Shown here: positions 54,300-62,002 of the stretch, one piece after another | Position numbering within the stretch: the first letter of the stretch is position 1 | Layout: each line of letters starts with the position of its first letter | Assembly: GCA_002007745.1 (NCBI GenBank) | Contig: CP019882.1 | Span: 3,906,001 to 3,970,000, forward strand | Length of the DNA stretch: 64,000 nucleotides | Direction: 5' to 3' | From: Mycolicibacterium litorale | GTDB taxonomy: Bacteria; Actinomycetota; Actinomycetes; Mycobacteriales; Mycobacteriaceae | Notes under the pieces: model-generated | What the model was told of the DNA's origin: nothing | The model's database searches: none | Seen by the model: only the letters and a program-made list of their open reading frames with translations | Program-made: the position numbers and the translations under genes

Positions 54300-56173
54300 C
54301 AGGCCCGTCCCTCCTCGTTGTCGTCGAACAGCGGACGGATATTGCGTGCCGCCATGATCTCGTCGTTACCGGTGCCTGCGGCCACCATCGGCCACACCTG
54401 GGCGTCGGCGCCGACGATGAAGTCGATCACCACCGGGCGGTCGGTGATCGCCCGGGCCTGGTTGATGACGTCGATGACGTCTTCCTCACGCTCGCACCGC
54501 AATCCGACGCATCCGAGTGCCTCTGCAAGCTTGACGAAATCCGGGATGCGGTGGCTGTGGGTGGCCAGATCGGTCTGGCTGTATCGCTCTTCGTAGAACA
54601 GCGTCTGCCACTGACGGACCATGCCCAGGTTGCCGTTGTTGATCAGCGCGACCTTGATCGGCACGCCCTCGATGGCGCAGGTGGCCAACTCCTGGTTGGT
54701 CATCTGGAAGCACCCGTCGCCGTCGATCGCCCACACCTCGGCCTCGGGCCGGGCCATCTTGGCGCCCATCGCGGCCGGCACGGCGAAGCCCATGGTGCCC
54801 AGACCGCCGGAATTGAGCCAGGTGCGCGGCTTCTCGTAGGAGATGAACTGCGCGGCCCACATCTGGTGCTGGCCCACCCCGGCGACGTAGATGGCGTCGG
54901 GTCCGGCGATCTTGCCCAGCTGGGAGATGACGTACTCCGGGCTGAGGCTGCCGTCGTGCTGCGGGTCGTAGCTCAACGGGTAGGTGGCCCGGATCCCGGA
55001 CAGGTATTCCCACCAGTTGTCCTGGTTAGCCTTTGGCGTCCCACCCGTCTTACGCAACGACTCGATCAATTCGGTGATCGCGAGCTTGACGTCACCGACG
55101 ATCGGGACGTCGGCATGCCGGTTCTTGCCGATCTCGGCCGGGTCGATGTCGACGTGGATGATCTTGGCCTCGGGAGCAAAGGAATCCAGCTTGCCGGTCA
55201 CCCGGTCGTCGAAGCGCGCGCCCAGGGCGATGATCAGATCGCTCTTCTGCAGCGCGGCCACCGCGGCCACCGTGCCGTGCATGCCCGGCATCCCGAGATT
55301 CTGCGGATGGCTGTCCGGGAATGCGCCCCGGGCCATCAGCGTGGTCACCACCGGGATACCGGTCAATTCCGCCAGATCCAGCAACTCGGCCGTCGCGTCG
55401 CCGCGGATCACCCCGCCGCCGACGTAGAGCACCGGCTTGCGGGCCTCGGCGATCAGCTTGGCGGCTTCCCGCACCTGCCGGCTGTGCGGCTTGGTGTTGG
55501 GCTTGTAGCCGGGCAGATCGATCTGCGGCGGCCAGGCGAAGGTGCACTGGCCCTGCAGGATGTCCTTGGGGATGTCGACCAGCACCGCACCCGGACGGCC
55601 GGTCGCGGCGATGTGGAACGCCTCGGCGATCACCTTGGGGATGTCGTCACCATTGCGCACCAGGAAGTTGTGTTTGGTGATCGGCATGGTGATGCCGGAG
55701 ATGTCGGCCTCTTGGAAGGCGTCGGTGCCGATCAGGCTGCGCCCGACCTGCCCGGTGATGGCGACGACCGGGATGGAGTCCATCTGGGCGTCGGCCAGCG
55801 GGGTGACCAGGTTGGTCGCGCCCGGGCCGGAGGTGGCCATCATGACGCCGACTTTGCCGGTGGCGTGGGCGTATCCGCTGGCTGCGTGGCCGGCCCCCTG
55901 TTCGTGGCGGACCAGGACGTGGCGCAGCTTCTGGGAGTCGAACAGCGGGTCGTAGACCGGCAGCACCGCGCCGCCGGGGATGCCGAAGATCGTGTCGACG
56001 CCGAGTTCCTCCAGGGAGCGGACTACCGCCTGGGCGCCCGTGAGCTGCTGAGGGGCGACGCGCTTGGCGGCGGTCGCGCCGGCCTTTCCTGCGGTCTGGG
56101 CTGCGGCTCCGGCGCCGTTGGCGGGCGTCGATGCCGCCGATGGCTCGGGTGGTCGCGTGGTGGGTGCGCTCAC
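54299..56173 (-). CDS. ilvB: Acetolactate synthase large (catalytic) subunit
   Basis: A 624-residue ThDP/FAD enzyme. GIPGGAVLPVYDPLF is near the N-terminus with the catalytic Glu in VRHEQGAGHAASGYA. ThDP-binding GDGCFQMTNQELAT and NNGNLGMVRQWQ are in the third domain. The first 40 residues are an Ala/Pro-rich extension seen in mycobacteria. The GTG at 56173 follows AAAAGGA. Transcription is preceded by a leader peptide and attenuator. Confidence 0.97.
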   Translation of the reverse strand: MSAPTTRPPEPSAASTPANGAGAAAQTAGKAGATAAKRVAPQQLTGAQAVVRSLEELGVDTIFGIPGGAVLPVYDPLFDSQKLRHVLVRHEQGAGHAASGYAHATGKVGVMMATSGPGATNLVTPLADAQMDSIPVVAITGQVGRSLIGTDAFQEADISGITMPITKHNFLVRNGDDIPKVIAEAFHIAATGRPGAVLVDIPKDILQGQCTFAWPPQIDLPGYKPNTKPHSRQVREAAKLIAEARKPVLYVGGGVIRGDATAELLDLAELTGIPVVTTLMARGAFPDSHPQNLGMPGMHGTVAAVAALQKSDLIIALGARFDDRVTGKLDSFAPEAKIIHVDIDPAEIGKNRHADVPIVGDVKLAITELIESLRKTGGTPKANQDNWWEYLSGIRATYPLSYDPQHDGSLSPEYVISQLGKIAGPDAIYVAGVGQHQMWAAQFISYEKPRTWLNSGGLGTMGFAVPAAMGAKMARPEAEVWAIDGDGCFQMTNQELATCAIEGVPIKVALINNGNLGMVRQWQTLFYEERYSQTDLATHSHRIPDFVKLAEALGCVGLRCEREEDVIDVINQARAITDRPVVIDFIVGADAQVWPMVAAGTGNDEIMAARNIRPLFDDNEEGRA

Positions 56174-56211
56174 GGTGTCGTCCTTTTCGGTCTGCGTTCA
56201 TTTCTTCGGGC

Positions 56212-56252
56212 AAGAAAAAACCCCCGTCAGCTTCGGCGGCTGTACGAGGGTT
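56212..56252 (-). terminator. Attenuator terminator of ilvBNC
   Basis: On the minus strand ACCCTCGTACAGC ... GCTGACGGGGGT folds as a stem with small bulges, followed by six T. It lies between the leader-peptide stop and the ilvB start, 39 bp before ilvB, and is the expected terminator of a classic translational attenuator. Confidence 0.75.
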
Positions 56253-56270
56253 GCGCGCTGGTGCGTGTGG

Positions 56271-56342
56271 CTATGCCCGGGTCGGGGCAAGCGCGGCACC
56301 AACGCGCTGGCCAATTACTACGAGCATTCCGCCGGTCTTCAT
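56271..56342 (-). CDS. ilvL: ilvB operon leader peptide (23 residues)
   Basis: A 24-codon reading frame starting ATGAAGACC and ending TAG. It codes MKTGGMLVVIGQRVG and then eight more residues; the run Leu-Val-Val-Ile is the signature of ilv leader peptides. Codons 12-16 (GCGCGTTGGTG) can pair with CACCAGCGCGC just downstream (plus-strand 56297-56307 with 56253-56263; one G-U pair), a 1:2 hairpin. Ribosome stalling at Leu-Val-Val-Ile when charged tRNAs are short would disrupt it and alter terminator formation. The promoter suggests a leaderless or near-leaderless mRNA. Confidence 0.75.
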   Translation of the reverse strand: MKTGGMLVVIGQRVGAALAPTRA

Positions 56343-56350
56343 AACCTGCG

Positions 56351-56380
56351 ACGGTAGCCTCCGCACAGGTCAGGCGTCAA
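56351..56380 (-). promoter_or_regulatory. Promoter of the ilv leader and ilvBNC
   Basis: On the minus strand TTGACG (56380-56375), an 18-bp spacer and TACCGT (56356-56351) fit the sigma-A consensus. The start point falls about 56344-56342, at the leader ATG. Confidence 0.65.
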
Positions 56381-56416
56381 ATCCCGGCCCCTGACCGGGG
56401 ATGGGATGATGCAGGT

Positions 56417-56833
56417 ATGTCTTCCCGCCGCGCACCAGGACCCTCGGCCGCGGACCACGCCGATGAGCCGGTGGTGATCCGGATGTCGCCGATGGCGCAC
56501 TTCGCCTCCGGGTTCCTGGCGCTGTGCCTGCTGGTCCTGGTCCCGCTCTTCCCCACGTGGGGTGCGGTGTTCCTGGTGCTCCCGGTGCTGGCGTCGGTGG
56601 CCATCGTGCGGTTGCGGACCGTCGCCGACCGAGACACGGTCACGGCCCGCACACTGCTCAGGAGCCGCACGGTGGCATGGCAGGACGTCGACGGTCTGCG
56701 ATTCGACCGCAGCACGTGGGGCCACGCCCACCTGCGGGACGGTTCGGAGCTACTGCTGCCCGCGGTGACGTTCGCGACGCTGCCGGCGCTGGCCGTGGCC
56801 AGCGGCGGGCAGGTGCCCAACCCCTACGCGTAA
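56417..56833 (+). CDS. cfp6: PH-domain membrane protein (Cfp6 homologue)
   Basis: A 138-residue protein with two adjacent hydrophobic segments (about 30-65) then a PH-like domain (WQDVDGLRFDRSTWGHAHLRDGSELLLPAVTF in outline). It matches M. tuberculosis Rv3004 (low molecular weight antigen 6, Cfp6) between ilvB and doxX. Function unknown. Confidence 0.85.
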   Translation: MSSRRAPGPSAADHADEPVVIRMSPMAHFASGFLALCLLVLVPLFPTWGAVFLVLPVLASVAIVRLRTVADRDTVTARTLLRSRTVAWQDVDGLRFDRSTWGHAHLRDGSELLLPAVTFATLPALAVASGGQVPNPYA

Positions 56834-56865
56834 GACCCCTAGGCGTAAGACCCCTACGCGTGAGC
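56821..56865. repeat. 15-bp unit repeated three times at the cfp6 stop codon
   Basis: CCCCTACGCGTAAGA (56821-56835), CCCCTAGGCGTAAGA (56836-56850) and CCCCTACGCGTGAGC (56851-56865). The first copy contains the last codons and TAA stop of cfp6, so the gene's end has been duplicated twice downstream. Confidence 0.9.
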
Positions 56866-56885
56866 CGCGGCGCTCCCGCTGGTCA

Positions 56886-57719
56886 CTAGGACAGGGGGCT
56901 GTTGCCGTGCAGGAAGATCCACGCGGCGATACCGCCGCCGATGCCGAGCACCAGTGCGATGAACGAGCCGATGAAGGGCCGCCGCGCCCAGCCACGCCCG
57001 CCGTCCAATCCATAGCGACCCGGTCCGACCAGGATGATCGACGCCGCCGCCACCACGAGAACCAGTAGGTATTCGATGCCCTCGGGGCCGAAGACGGACA
57101 GGTAGCCGTCCTGGCGTTGCGCCGCGATCACCGTCATCACACTGTTGACCAGGTAGGCCAGCGCACCCGCCGCGGCCAGCGGGGTGAACAGGCCCAGCAC
57201 CAGCAGCACGCCCACCAGGATCTGGGCGCCGGCACCGGCATAGGTCAATATCCCGGCGTGCTGGTAGCCGGCGTCGGCCAGCGCGGTTTTGAAACCGTCG
57301 AGGCCCTGTCCGCCCCACCAGCCGAACGCCTTCTGCAGTCCGTGACCGATGAACACCGCGCCGACGACGATCCGCAGCAGCAGCAGCCCGAGGTCCTGAG
57401 TGCCCCTGCGGGCGGCCGCCTTGGCCCGTTCCTCGGCGTCGATGGGTTCGATCTCCATCGGCGCCGCCATCGACGGGGTGGGATCGACGTGCGGCTGCAC
57501 ATACGGCAACGGCTCGGGATCGTGCAGCAGGCCGTATCCGGTGGACGGCGATGAGCCGGGCAGACCGGAGCCGTAGTGCGGGATCGTGGTGGTCTCGAAG
57601 TCGCCACCGTAGGTGGCCGACGGCAGGTCGTCTTCCGGGTCGACCAACTGGGCCGACGCCGGCCGGACCGAGGAGTCGTCGGGTCGCTGCCAGCGTGGAT
57701 CGGGGCCTTGACTCGTCAC
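56886..57719 (-). CDS. DoxX-family membrane protein
   Basis: A 277-residue protein. A polar N-terminal region of about 120 residues (Pro-rich, acidic) is followed by four transmembrane helices starting near GTQDLGLLLLRIVVGAVFIGHG. It corresponds to M. tuberculosis Rv3005c, which with SodA and SseA forms a membrane oxidoreductase complex against oxidative stress (known from M. tuberculosis). sodA is also in this window. The GTG at 57719 follows a -10-like TACTCT, so the mRNA may be leaderless. Confidence 0.9.
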   Translation of the reverse strand: MTSQGPDPRWQRPDDSSVRPASAQLVDPEDDLPSATYGGDFETTTIPHYGSGLPGSSPSTGYGLLHDPEPLPYVQPHVDPTPSMAAPMEIEPIDAEERAKAAARRGTQDLGLLLLRIVVGAVFIGHGLQKAFGWWGGQGLDGFKTALADAGYQHAGILTYAGAGAQILVGVLLVLGLFTPLAAAGALAYLVNSVMTVIAAQRQDGYLSVFGPEGIEYLLVLVVAAASIILVGPGRYGLDGGRGWARRPFIGSFIALVLGIGGGIAAWIFLHGNSPLS

Positions 57720-57854
57720 GAAAGTCAGAGTAAGTGCAGATCGGCGCAAATCGGGGATTTGAGCGGCGCTTCGAGCGGCCAATATTGCCTGGATTTCGCG
57801 GTGTGTCCGGGCCGTCGTGGCGAACACCGGCACGCTGTCCGTAACCTGGCGGGC

Positions 57855-58985
57855 ATGCAGGTGCGCCGGCGGGTTCGTGCAGTGGCGGCCGTCGTGTGCT
57901 CCGTGACGGTGGTTGCGGGGGCGTCGGCTGGCTGTGCGAAGTTCAACAACTCCATCTCCCAGCCCTTCACCACGGCACCGGAGTTGGCGCCGGGCCCCAC
58001 GTCGACGCCGCCACCGCCGCCCCCGCTGCCGCCCAAGCCGTTCCCCAAGGCCTGCCCGGCACCCGGAGTGATGCAGGGCTGCCTGGAGAGCACCAGCGGG
58101 TTGATCATGGGTGCCGACAGCAAGACGGCCATGGTGGCCGAACGCACCACCGGCGCCATCAAGGACGTATCGGTGAGCGCCGAGCCGAAGATCCATACCG
58201 TCATCCCGGTCGATCCGAGCGGTGACGGTGGACTGATGGACATCGTGCTGTCCCCGACGTACTCGCAGGACCGGCTGATGTACGCCTACATCAGTACGCC
58301 GACCGACAATCGGGTGATCCGGGTGGCCGACGGCGACATGCCGAAGGACATCTTGACCGGAATCCCCAAGGGGGTCACCGGCAACACCGGCTCGCTGATC
58401 TTCACCAGCCCGACGACGTTGGTGGTGCAGACTGGGGATGCGGGTAACCCTGCACTGGCCGCCGATCCGAACTCGTTGGCCGGCAAGGTCATCCGCATTG
58501 AGCAGCCCACCACGGTGAATCAGGCACCGCCCACCACCGCGTTGAGCGGGATGGGCCCCGGCGGCGGCATGTGCATCGATCCCACCGACAGGTCGCTCTA
58601 CATCACCGACCGGACGCCGGCCGGCGACCGGTTGCAGCGCATCGCGCCGGACTCCAAGACCTCGGTGGTGTGGACCTGGCCGGACCGGCCCGGGGTGGCC
58701 GGGTGCGCGGCACTGGACGGCACCATTCTGGTGAATCTGGTCAACGCCAAGCAGACTGTGGCGGTGCGGCTGGCCCAGGGCACCGGCGCGGTCACCGGCG
58801 AGCCCGAGGTGGTACGCCAGGACACCCACGGTCACGCCTGGGCGCTGCAGGTGGCACCGGACGGAAACATCTGGGGCGCCACGATCAATCGCACCGCCGG
58901 TGATGCCGAAAAGCTCGACGACGTGGTCTTCCCGCTGTTCCCGCAGGGCGGCGGCTTCCCGCGCAGCAACGCCGACAACACCTAG
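57855..58985 (+). CDS. lppZ: Lipoprotein LppZ
   Basis: A 376-residue lipoprotein. A signal peptide ends in the lipobox GASAGC near residue 25; a Pro-rich stretch (TSTPPPPPPLPP) follows. The rest resembles a beta-propeller/PQQ-dependent glucose dehydrogenase-like fold (LSPTYSQDRLMYAYIS; GPGGGMCIDP; GHAWALQVAPDGNIWG). The position after doxX matches Rv3006. Surface-exposed; function unknown. A TAACCT -10 eight bases before the ATG suggests a leaderless start. Confidence 0.9.
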   Translation: MQVRRRVRAVAAVVCSVTVVAGASAGCAKFNNSISQPFTTAPELAPGPTSTPPPPPPLPPKPFPKACPAPGVMQGCLESTSGLIMGADSKTAMVAERTTGAIKDVSVSAEPKIHTVIPVDPSGDGGLMDIVLSPTYSQDRLMYAYISTPTDNRVIRVADGDMPKDILTGIPKGVTGNTGSLIFTSPTTLVVQTGDAGNPALAADPNSLAGKVIRIEQPTTVNQAPPTTALSGMGPGGGMCIDPTDRSLYITDRTPAGDRLQRIAPDSKTSVVWTWPDRPGVAGCAALDGTILVNLVNAKQTVAVRLAQGTGAVTGEPEVVRQDTHGHAWALQVAPDGNIWGATINRTAGDAEKLDDVVFPLFPQGGGFPRSNADNT

Positions 58986-59030
58986 CCTCACCACTTCGCC
59001 CCGCCTGTGGTGTGGCAAATACACTGAGGC
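58985..59030. terminator. Nested hairpin after lppZ
   Basis: GCCTCA (58985-58990) pairs with TGAGGC (59025-59030), and CACCAC (58989-58994) with GTGGTG (59007-59012) inside it. No T run follows. The remaining sequence to 59168 holds no gene I can support. Confidence 0.4.
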
Positions 59031-59168
59031 GCAACATGTTTAAGCTGACATCACTGGACAGACTCCGGTGTGCATCGGTTTCATAAAGGAACTCCGGCGA
59101 TCTTGTTTTGCTCGGCGCAGCCGATACGGTCTTGTTGACGAATCAAGGTCATCAGGGACGGGGAAGCG

Positions 59169-60341
59169 TTGTCGCCGAAGTTCGACCGACCGGCAGTCGT
59201 GTCGGCCGGCATCGCAGCGCTGGCCGTGGTGACGTTTGCGGCCAGCCCGTTGGCGGGTGCCGAACCGGGGATCAGTCCCGGGGTGCCGTGCGCCAGCCTG
59301 ATCGAGGATTTCGCCGCATCACCGACGGCACTGCCCGACATGCTCAGCGGCGCCACGTCGGCGATCGGTGACGCCCTGCCGGATTCCGCCGGCCCGGTGG
59401 CGGGACCGGGGCCGGCACCGGCGGCAGCCCTGCCTGTCACCGCCGCCCCGGTGACCGACAGTGCCTTAGGCCCGGCGGCGCCGGCCGCAGTGCCGGTCGT
59501 TCCGGTGGTTGCGGCACCGATGCCCGCTGTGCCGGTCGTTCCGGTGGTTACGGCACCGATGCCCGCTGTGCCGGCGCCGACGGTCCCGGTCATCCCCGCA
59601 CCCCTGCCGGCCGCTGCCGCGATTCCTGCCCCCATCGAAGCTCCAGTACCGGCACCGGTCGCGGCACCACCGGCGGTGCCGGTCGCGGCACCGGTCACCG
59701 ACGTGACGCCGGTGGCCGATATCACGCCCGTGGCGGTGCCGGAGGTCGTCGCGCCGCCAGAAGCCGAACCAGTACTGGAATCAGCCGCGGCTGCACCAGT
59801 GGCTCCGGCCGCTCCCCCGCCGCCGGCCGTTGCGGTGGCAGCCCCACCCGAAACTCCACCCCCCGCCGCAGTGCCGGCCCCCGTACCCGATGCCGTGCCG
59901 GTGGCCGACATGGTGACCCCGGTGGCCGACGTCGCCGCGGCACCTGCCGACGCTGCACCGGCGGCTCCGGTGCTCGACTCCGCGGCCGCGCTGCCGGCCG
60001 GCGCACCCCCGGCCGCCGTGCCGGTGGTGGTACCGCCCGCCGGCGCCGTCCCGCTCGGGGCGCCGGTACCGGTGGTCCCGGCGCCGGCTGCCGCGCCGGC
60101 ACCCCCGGTACCCGCCGCGCTGACCACACTGCCGGATGCGGCGGCGCTGGCGCCCCCGATTCCGGTCCAGGCGATCGTGGACGCGGTGCCCGGTGCCAAC
60201 CTGCTTCCCGCACAGATCCCAGTGCCACACGATTTCGTCTGTGAGGGCACCGCCTGGGCGGCGAAGGCGCCCGCCATCGTCGAAGAGCAGCCCCCGGCAC
60301 GCCAGCCGTTTCCGCCCGGCCGCTCCGAATCGGCTAGCTAG
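59169..60341 (+). CDS. Exported Ala/Pro/Val-rich low-complexity protein
   Basis: A 390-residue protein. The signal peptide (MSPKFDRPAVVSAGIAALAV, ending near PLAGAEPG) precedes a short ordered segment with one Cys (PGVPCASLIEDF), then about 270 residues almost only of A, P, V, T and D in repeats such as PVVPVV, APMPAV and PVADVTPVA, and a C-terminal segment with a second Cys (HDFVCEGTAW). The two Cys may form a disulfide. The start is a TTG after GGGGA. It resembles Pro/Ala-rich mycobacterial surface proteins (Apa-like in composition only). Not recognised as a known family. Confidence 0.75.
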   Translation: MSPKFDRPAVVSAGIAALAVVTFAASPLAGAEPGISPGVPCASLIEDFAASPTALPDMLSGATSAIGDALPDSAGPVAGPGPAPAAALPVTAAPVTDSALGPAAPAAVPVVPVVAAPMPAVPVVPVVTAPMPAVPAPTVPVIPAPLPAAAAIPAPIEAPVPAPVAAPPAVPVAAPVTDVTPVADITPVAVPEVVAPPEAEPVLESAAAAPVAPAAPPPPAVAVAAPPETPPPAAVPAPVPDAVPVADMVTPVADVAAAPADAAPAAPVLDSAAALPAGAPPAAVPVVVPPAGAVPLGAPVPVVPAPAAAPAPPVPAALTTLPDAAALAPPIPVQAIVDAVPGANLLPAQIPVPHDFVCEGTAWAAKAPAIVEEQPPARQPFPPGRSESAS

Positions 60342-60744
60342 GCGCGATTGCCGCCGCCAGGCGCCGTCGCACCACTGCCACCACAGCGGCGGTCAAGTGG
60401 GCCGGATCCAGCGGGTGCGGCACCGCGGCATCCGCACGTGACCAGTGGGCGAGCCAGGAGTCGGCGGGCCGGCCGGTCAGGACGATCAACGGCGGGCAAT
60501 CGACGAGCTCGTCGGTGAGCTGTCGGGCCAGTCCCAAGCCGCCGGCTGGTGTGGCCTCCGCGTCGAGGATCGCGGCATCGATACCACCAGAATCCATGTG
60601 CTGCACCACCATCGGGTGGGTGGCGACCTCGACGTAGCCGAACACGGGCAGCTCGGTGGACGGACGGCTCCCCAACGCCGCCATGACGCGGTGCCGGGTG
60701 ATGCGATTGTCGCTGTATACCAGCACTGTCACGGGCGCTGTCAT
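60334..60744 (-). CDS. Receiver-domain protein with an altered active site
   Basis: A 136-residue stand-alone response-regulator receiver domain similar to M. tuberculosis Rv3143. The likely phosphoacceptor Asp is in AAILDAEATPAGG and the Thr in VLTGRP, but the conserved Lys before the C-terminal Pro is His (VPHPLDP) and only one acidic residue is seen in the N-terminal pocket (YSDNRIT). There is no output domain. It may work as a phosphorylation-independent or protein-interaction module. It overlaps the upstream convergent gene by 8 bp. Confidence 0.8.
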   Translation of the reverse strand: MTAPVTVLVYSDNRITRHRVMAALGSRPSTELPVFGYVEVATHPMVVQHMDSGGIDAAILDAEATPAGGLGLARQLTDELVDCPPLIVLTGRPADSWLAHWSRADAAVPHPLDPAHLTAAVVAVVRRRLAAAIAPS

Positions 60745-60791
60745 GCCGTGATGGTAGATGCCGCGGCACCGGGAATCGGCCGCGATCGTGG

Positions 60792-60826
60792 CCATCCCCC
60801 CGTGGTGCCACCCGGCCGGGGGATGG
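60792..60826 (+). promoter_or_regulatory. Inverted repeat in the 5' region of fbp
   Basis: CCATCCCCC (60792-60800) and GGGGGATGG (60818-60826) are perfectly inverted, with a nested GTGG-TG-CCAC inside. It lies 90 bp before fbp in the divergent gap with the receiver gene and could be a regulator site or leader hairpin. No clear -10 was found. Confidence 0.4.
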
Positions 60827-60915
60827 TCGGCCCGCACGGCGCGGTGACCATCGAATCTGACCGCGCCTCCCGCGGTCATGCCATGCACCCGCAGCAGTGA
60901 GGACGAGGACAGGTC

Positions 60916-61989
60916 ATGCTCGCCAACCACACCACGCTTGTCCGGTTCCTGATCGAGGAGCGCCGCCATCATCCCGACGCCAGCGGGGAACTCAATGCGC
61001 TGATCCTGGATGTGGCGCTGGCCTGCAAGGCGATCTCCAACCGTGTCGCCCAGGGTGAGCTCGGTGGTGTCCTGGGATCCGCCGACGTGGTCAACGTCCA
61101 GGGCGAGGTGCAGCAGAAGCTCGACGTGCTGGCCAACGAGTACTTCCTGCGGGCCTGCGAGTGGGGCGGCCAGGTGGCCGGCATGGTCTCCGAGGAGATC
61201 GACGACCCCTACCCGCTCCCAGTTCAGCATCCCCGCGGCAAATACCTGTTGATCTTCGATCCGCTGGACGGCTCGTCCAACATCGACGTCAATGTCTCGG
61301 TGGGCAGCATCTTTTCGATCCTGCGCGCCCCCACTCCGGGGGCCGATCCCACCCCGGAGGACTTCCTGCAACCGGGCACCGAACAGGTGTGCGCCGGGTA
61401 TGCGATTTACGGACCCTCCACCATGCTGGTGTTGACCGTCGGCACCGGCGTTCACGCCTTCACCCTCGATCCGGGTCTTGGCGAGTTCTTCCTGAGCCGC
61501 CAGTCGGTCCGGATTCCGCAGCACACCCGGGAATTCGCGATCAACGCATCGAACCGCCGCTTCTGGGAGCCGGCGGTGCAGCGCTACATCGAGGAGTGCC
61601 AAGCGGGCCAGACCGGCCCGCGCGCCAAGGATTTCAACATGCGCTGGGTCGCCTCGCTGGTTGCCGAGACGCACCGCATCCTGACCCGCGGCGGGGTATT
61701 CCTCTATCCGCGGGATTCCAAGGACCCGGGCAAGCCGGGGCGGTTGCGGCTGCTCTACGAGGCCAATCCGATCGCTTTCCTCGTCGAGCAGGCCGGTGGG
61801 CTGGCCAGTACCGGCCGGGGCCGCCTGCTCGAGGTCGAACCGACCAGCCTGCATCAGCGCGTGCCGTTGATCTTCGGTGCCGCCGAGGAGGTGCGGCGCA
61901 TCGAGAACTATCACACCGAGAGCAATGACCGCCCGGATGGTCTGCCGCTGTACGGCGTTCGGGGTCTGTTCCGTTCGTCCGTGGGTTGA
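60916..61989 (+). CDS. fbp: Fructose-1,6-bisphosphatase class I (CbbF-like)
   Basis: A 357-residue class I FBPase. Metal-binding VSEEID and FDPLDGSSNIDVNVSVG (the canonical active site), the Lys/Tyr substrate loop and GGLASTGRGRLLEVEP are all present. Class I enzymes dephosphorylate fructose-1,6-bisphosphate, and CbbF proteins often also sedoheptulose-1,7-bisphosphate. Mycobacteria normally use class II GlpX for gluconeogenesis, so this is an extra enzyme. It is 13 bp upstream of phosphoribulokinase. The ATG follows GGACAGG. Confidence 0.93.
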   Translation: MLANHTTLVRFLIEERRHHPDASGELNALILDVALACKAISNRVAQGELGGVLGSADVVNVQGEVQQKLDVLANEYFLRACEWGGQVAGMVSEEIDDPYPLPVQHPRGKYLLIFDPLDGSSNIDVNVSVGSIFSILRAPTPGADPTPEDFLQPGTEQVCAGYAIYGPSTMLVLTVGTGVHAFTLDPGLGEFFLSRQSVRIPQHTREFAINASNRRFWEPAVQRYIEECQAGQTGPRAKDFNMRWVASLVAETHRILTRGGVFLYPRDSKDPGKPGRLRLLYEANPIAFLVEQAGGLASTGRGRLLEVEPTSLHQRVPLIFGAAEEVRRIENYHTESNDRPDGLPLYGVRGLFRSSVG

Positions 61990-62002
61990 GGAAGGAAAGC
62001 CG

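Noticed and set aside
59081..60277. Minus-strand Gly/Ala/Thr-rich frame resembling a PE_PGRS tail
   Set aside because: It is the antisense of the Ala/Pro/Val-rich exported gene, which has a signal peptide and start; no PE domain is present.
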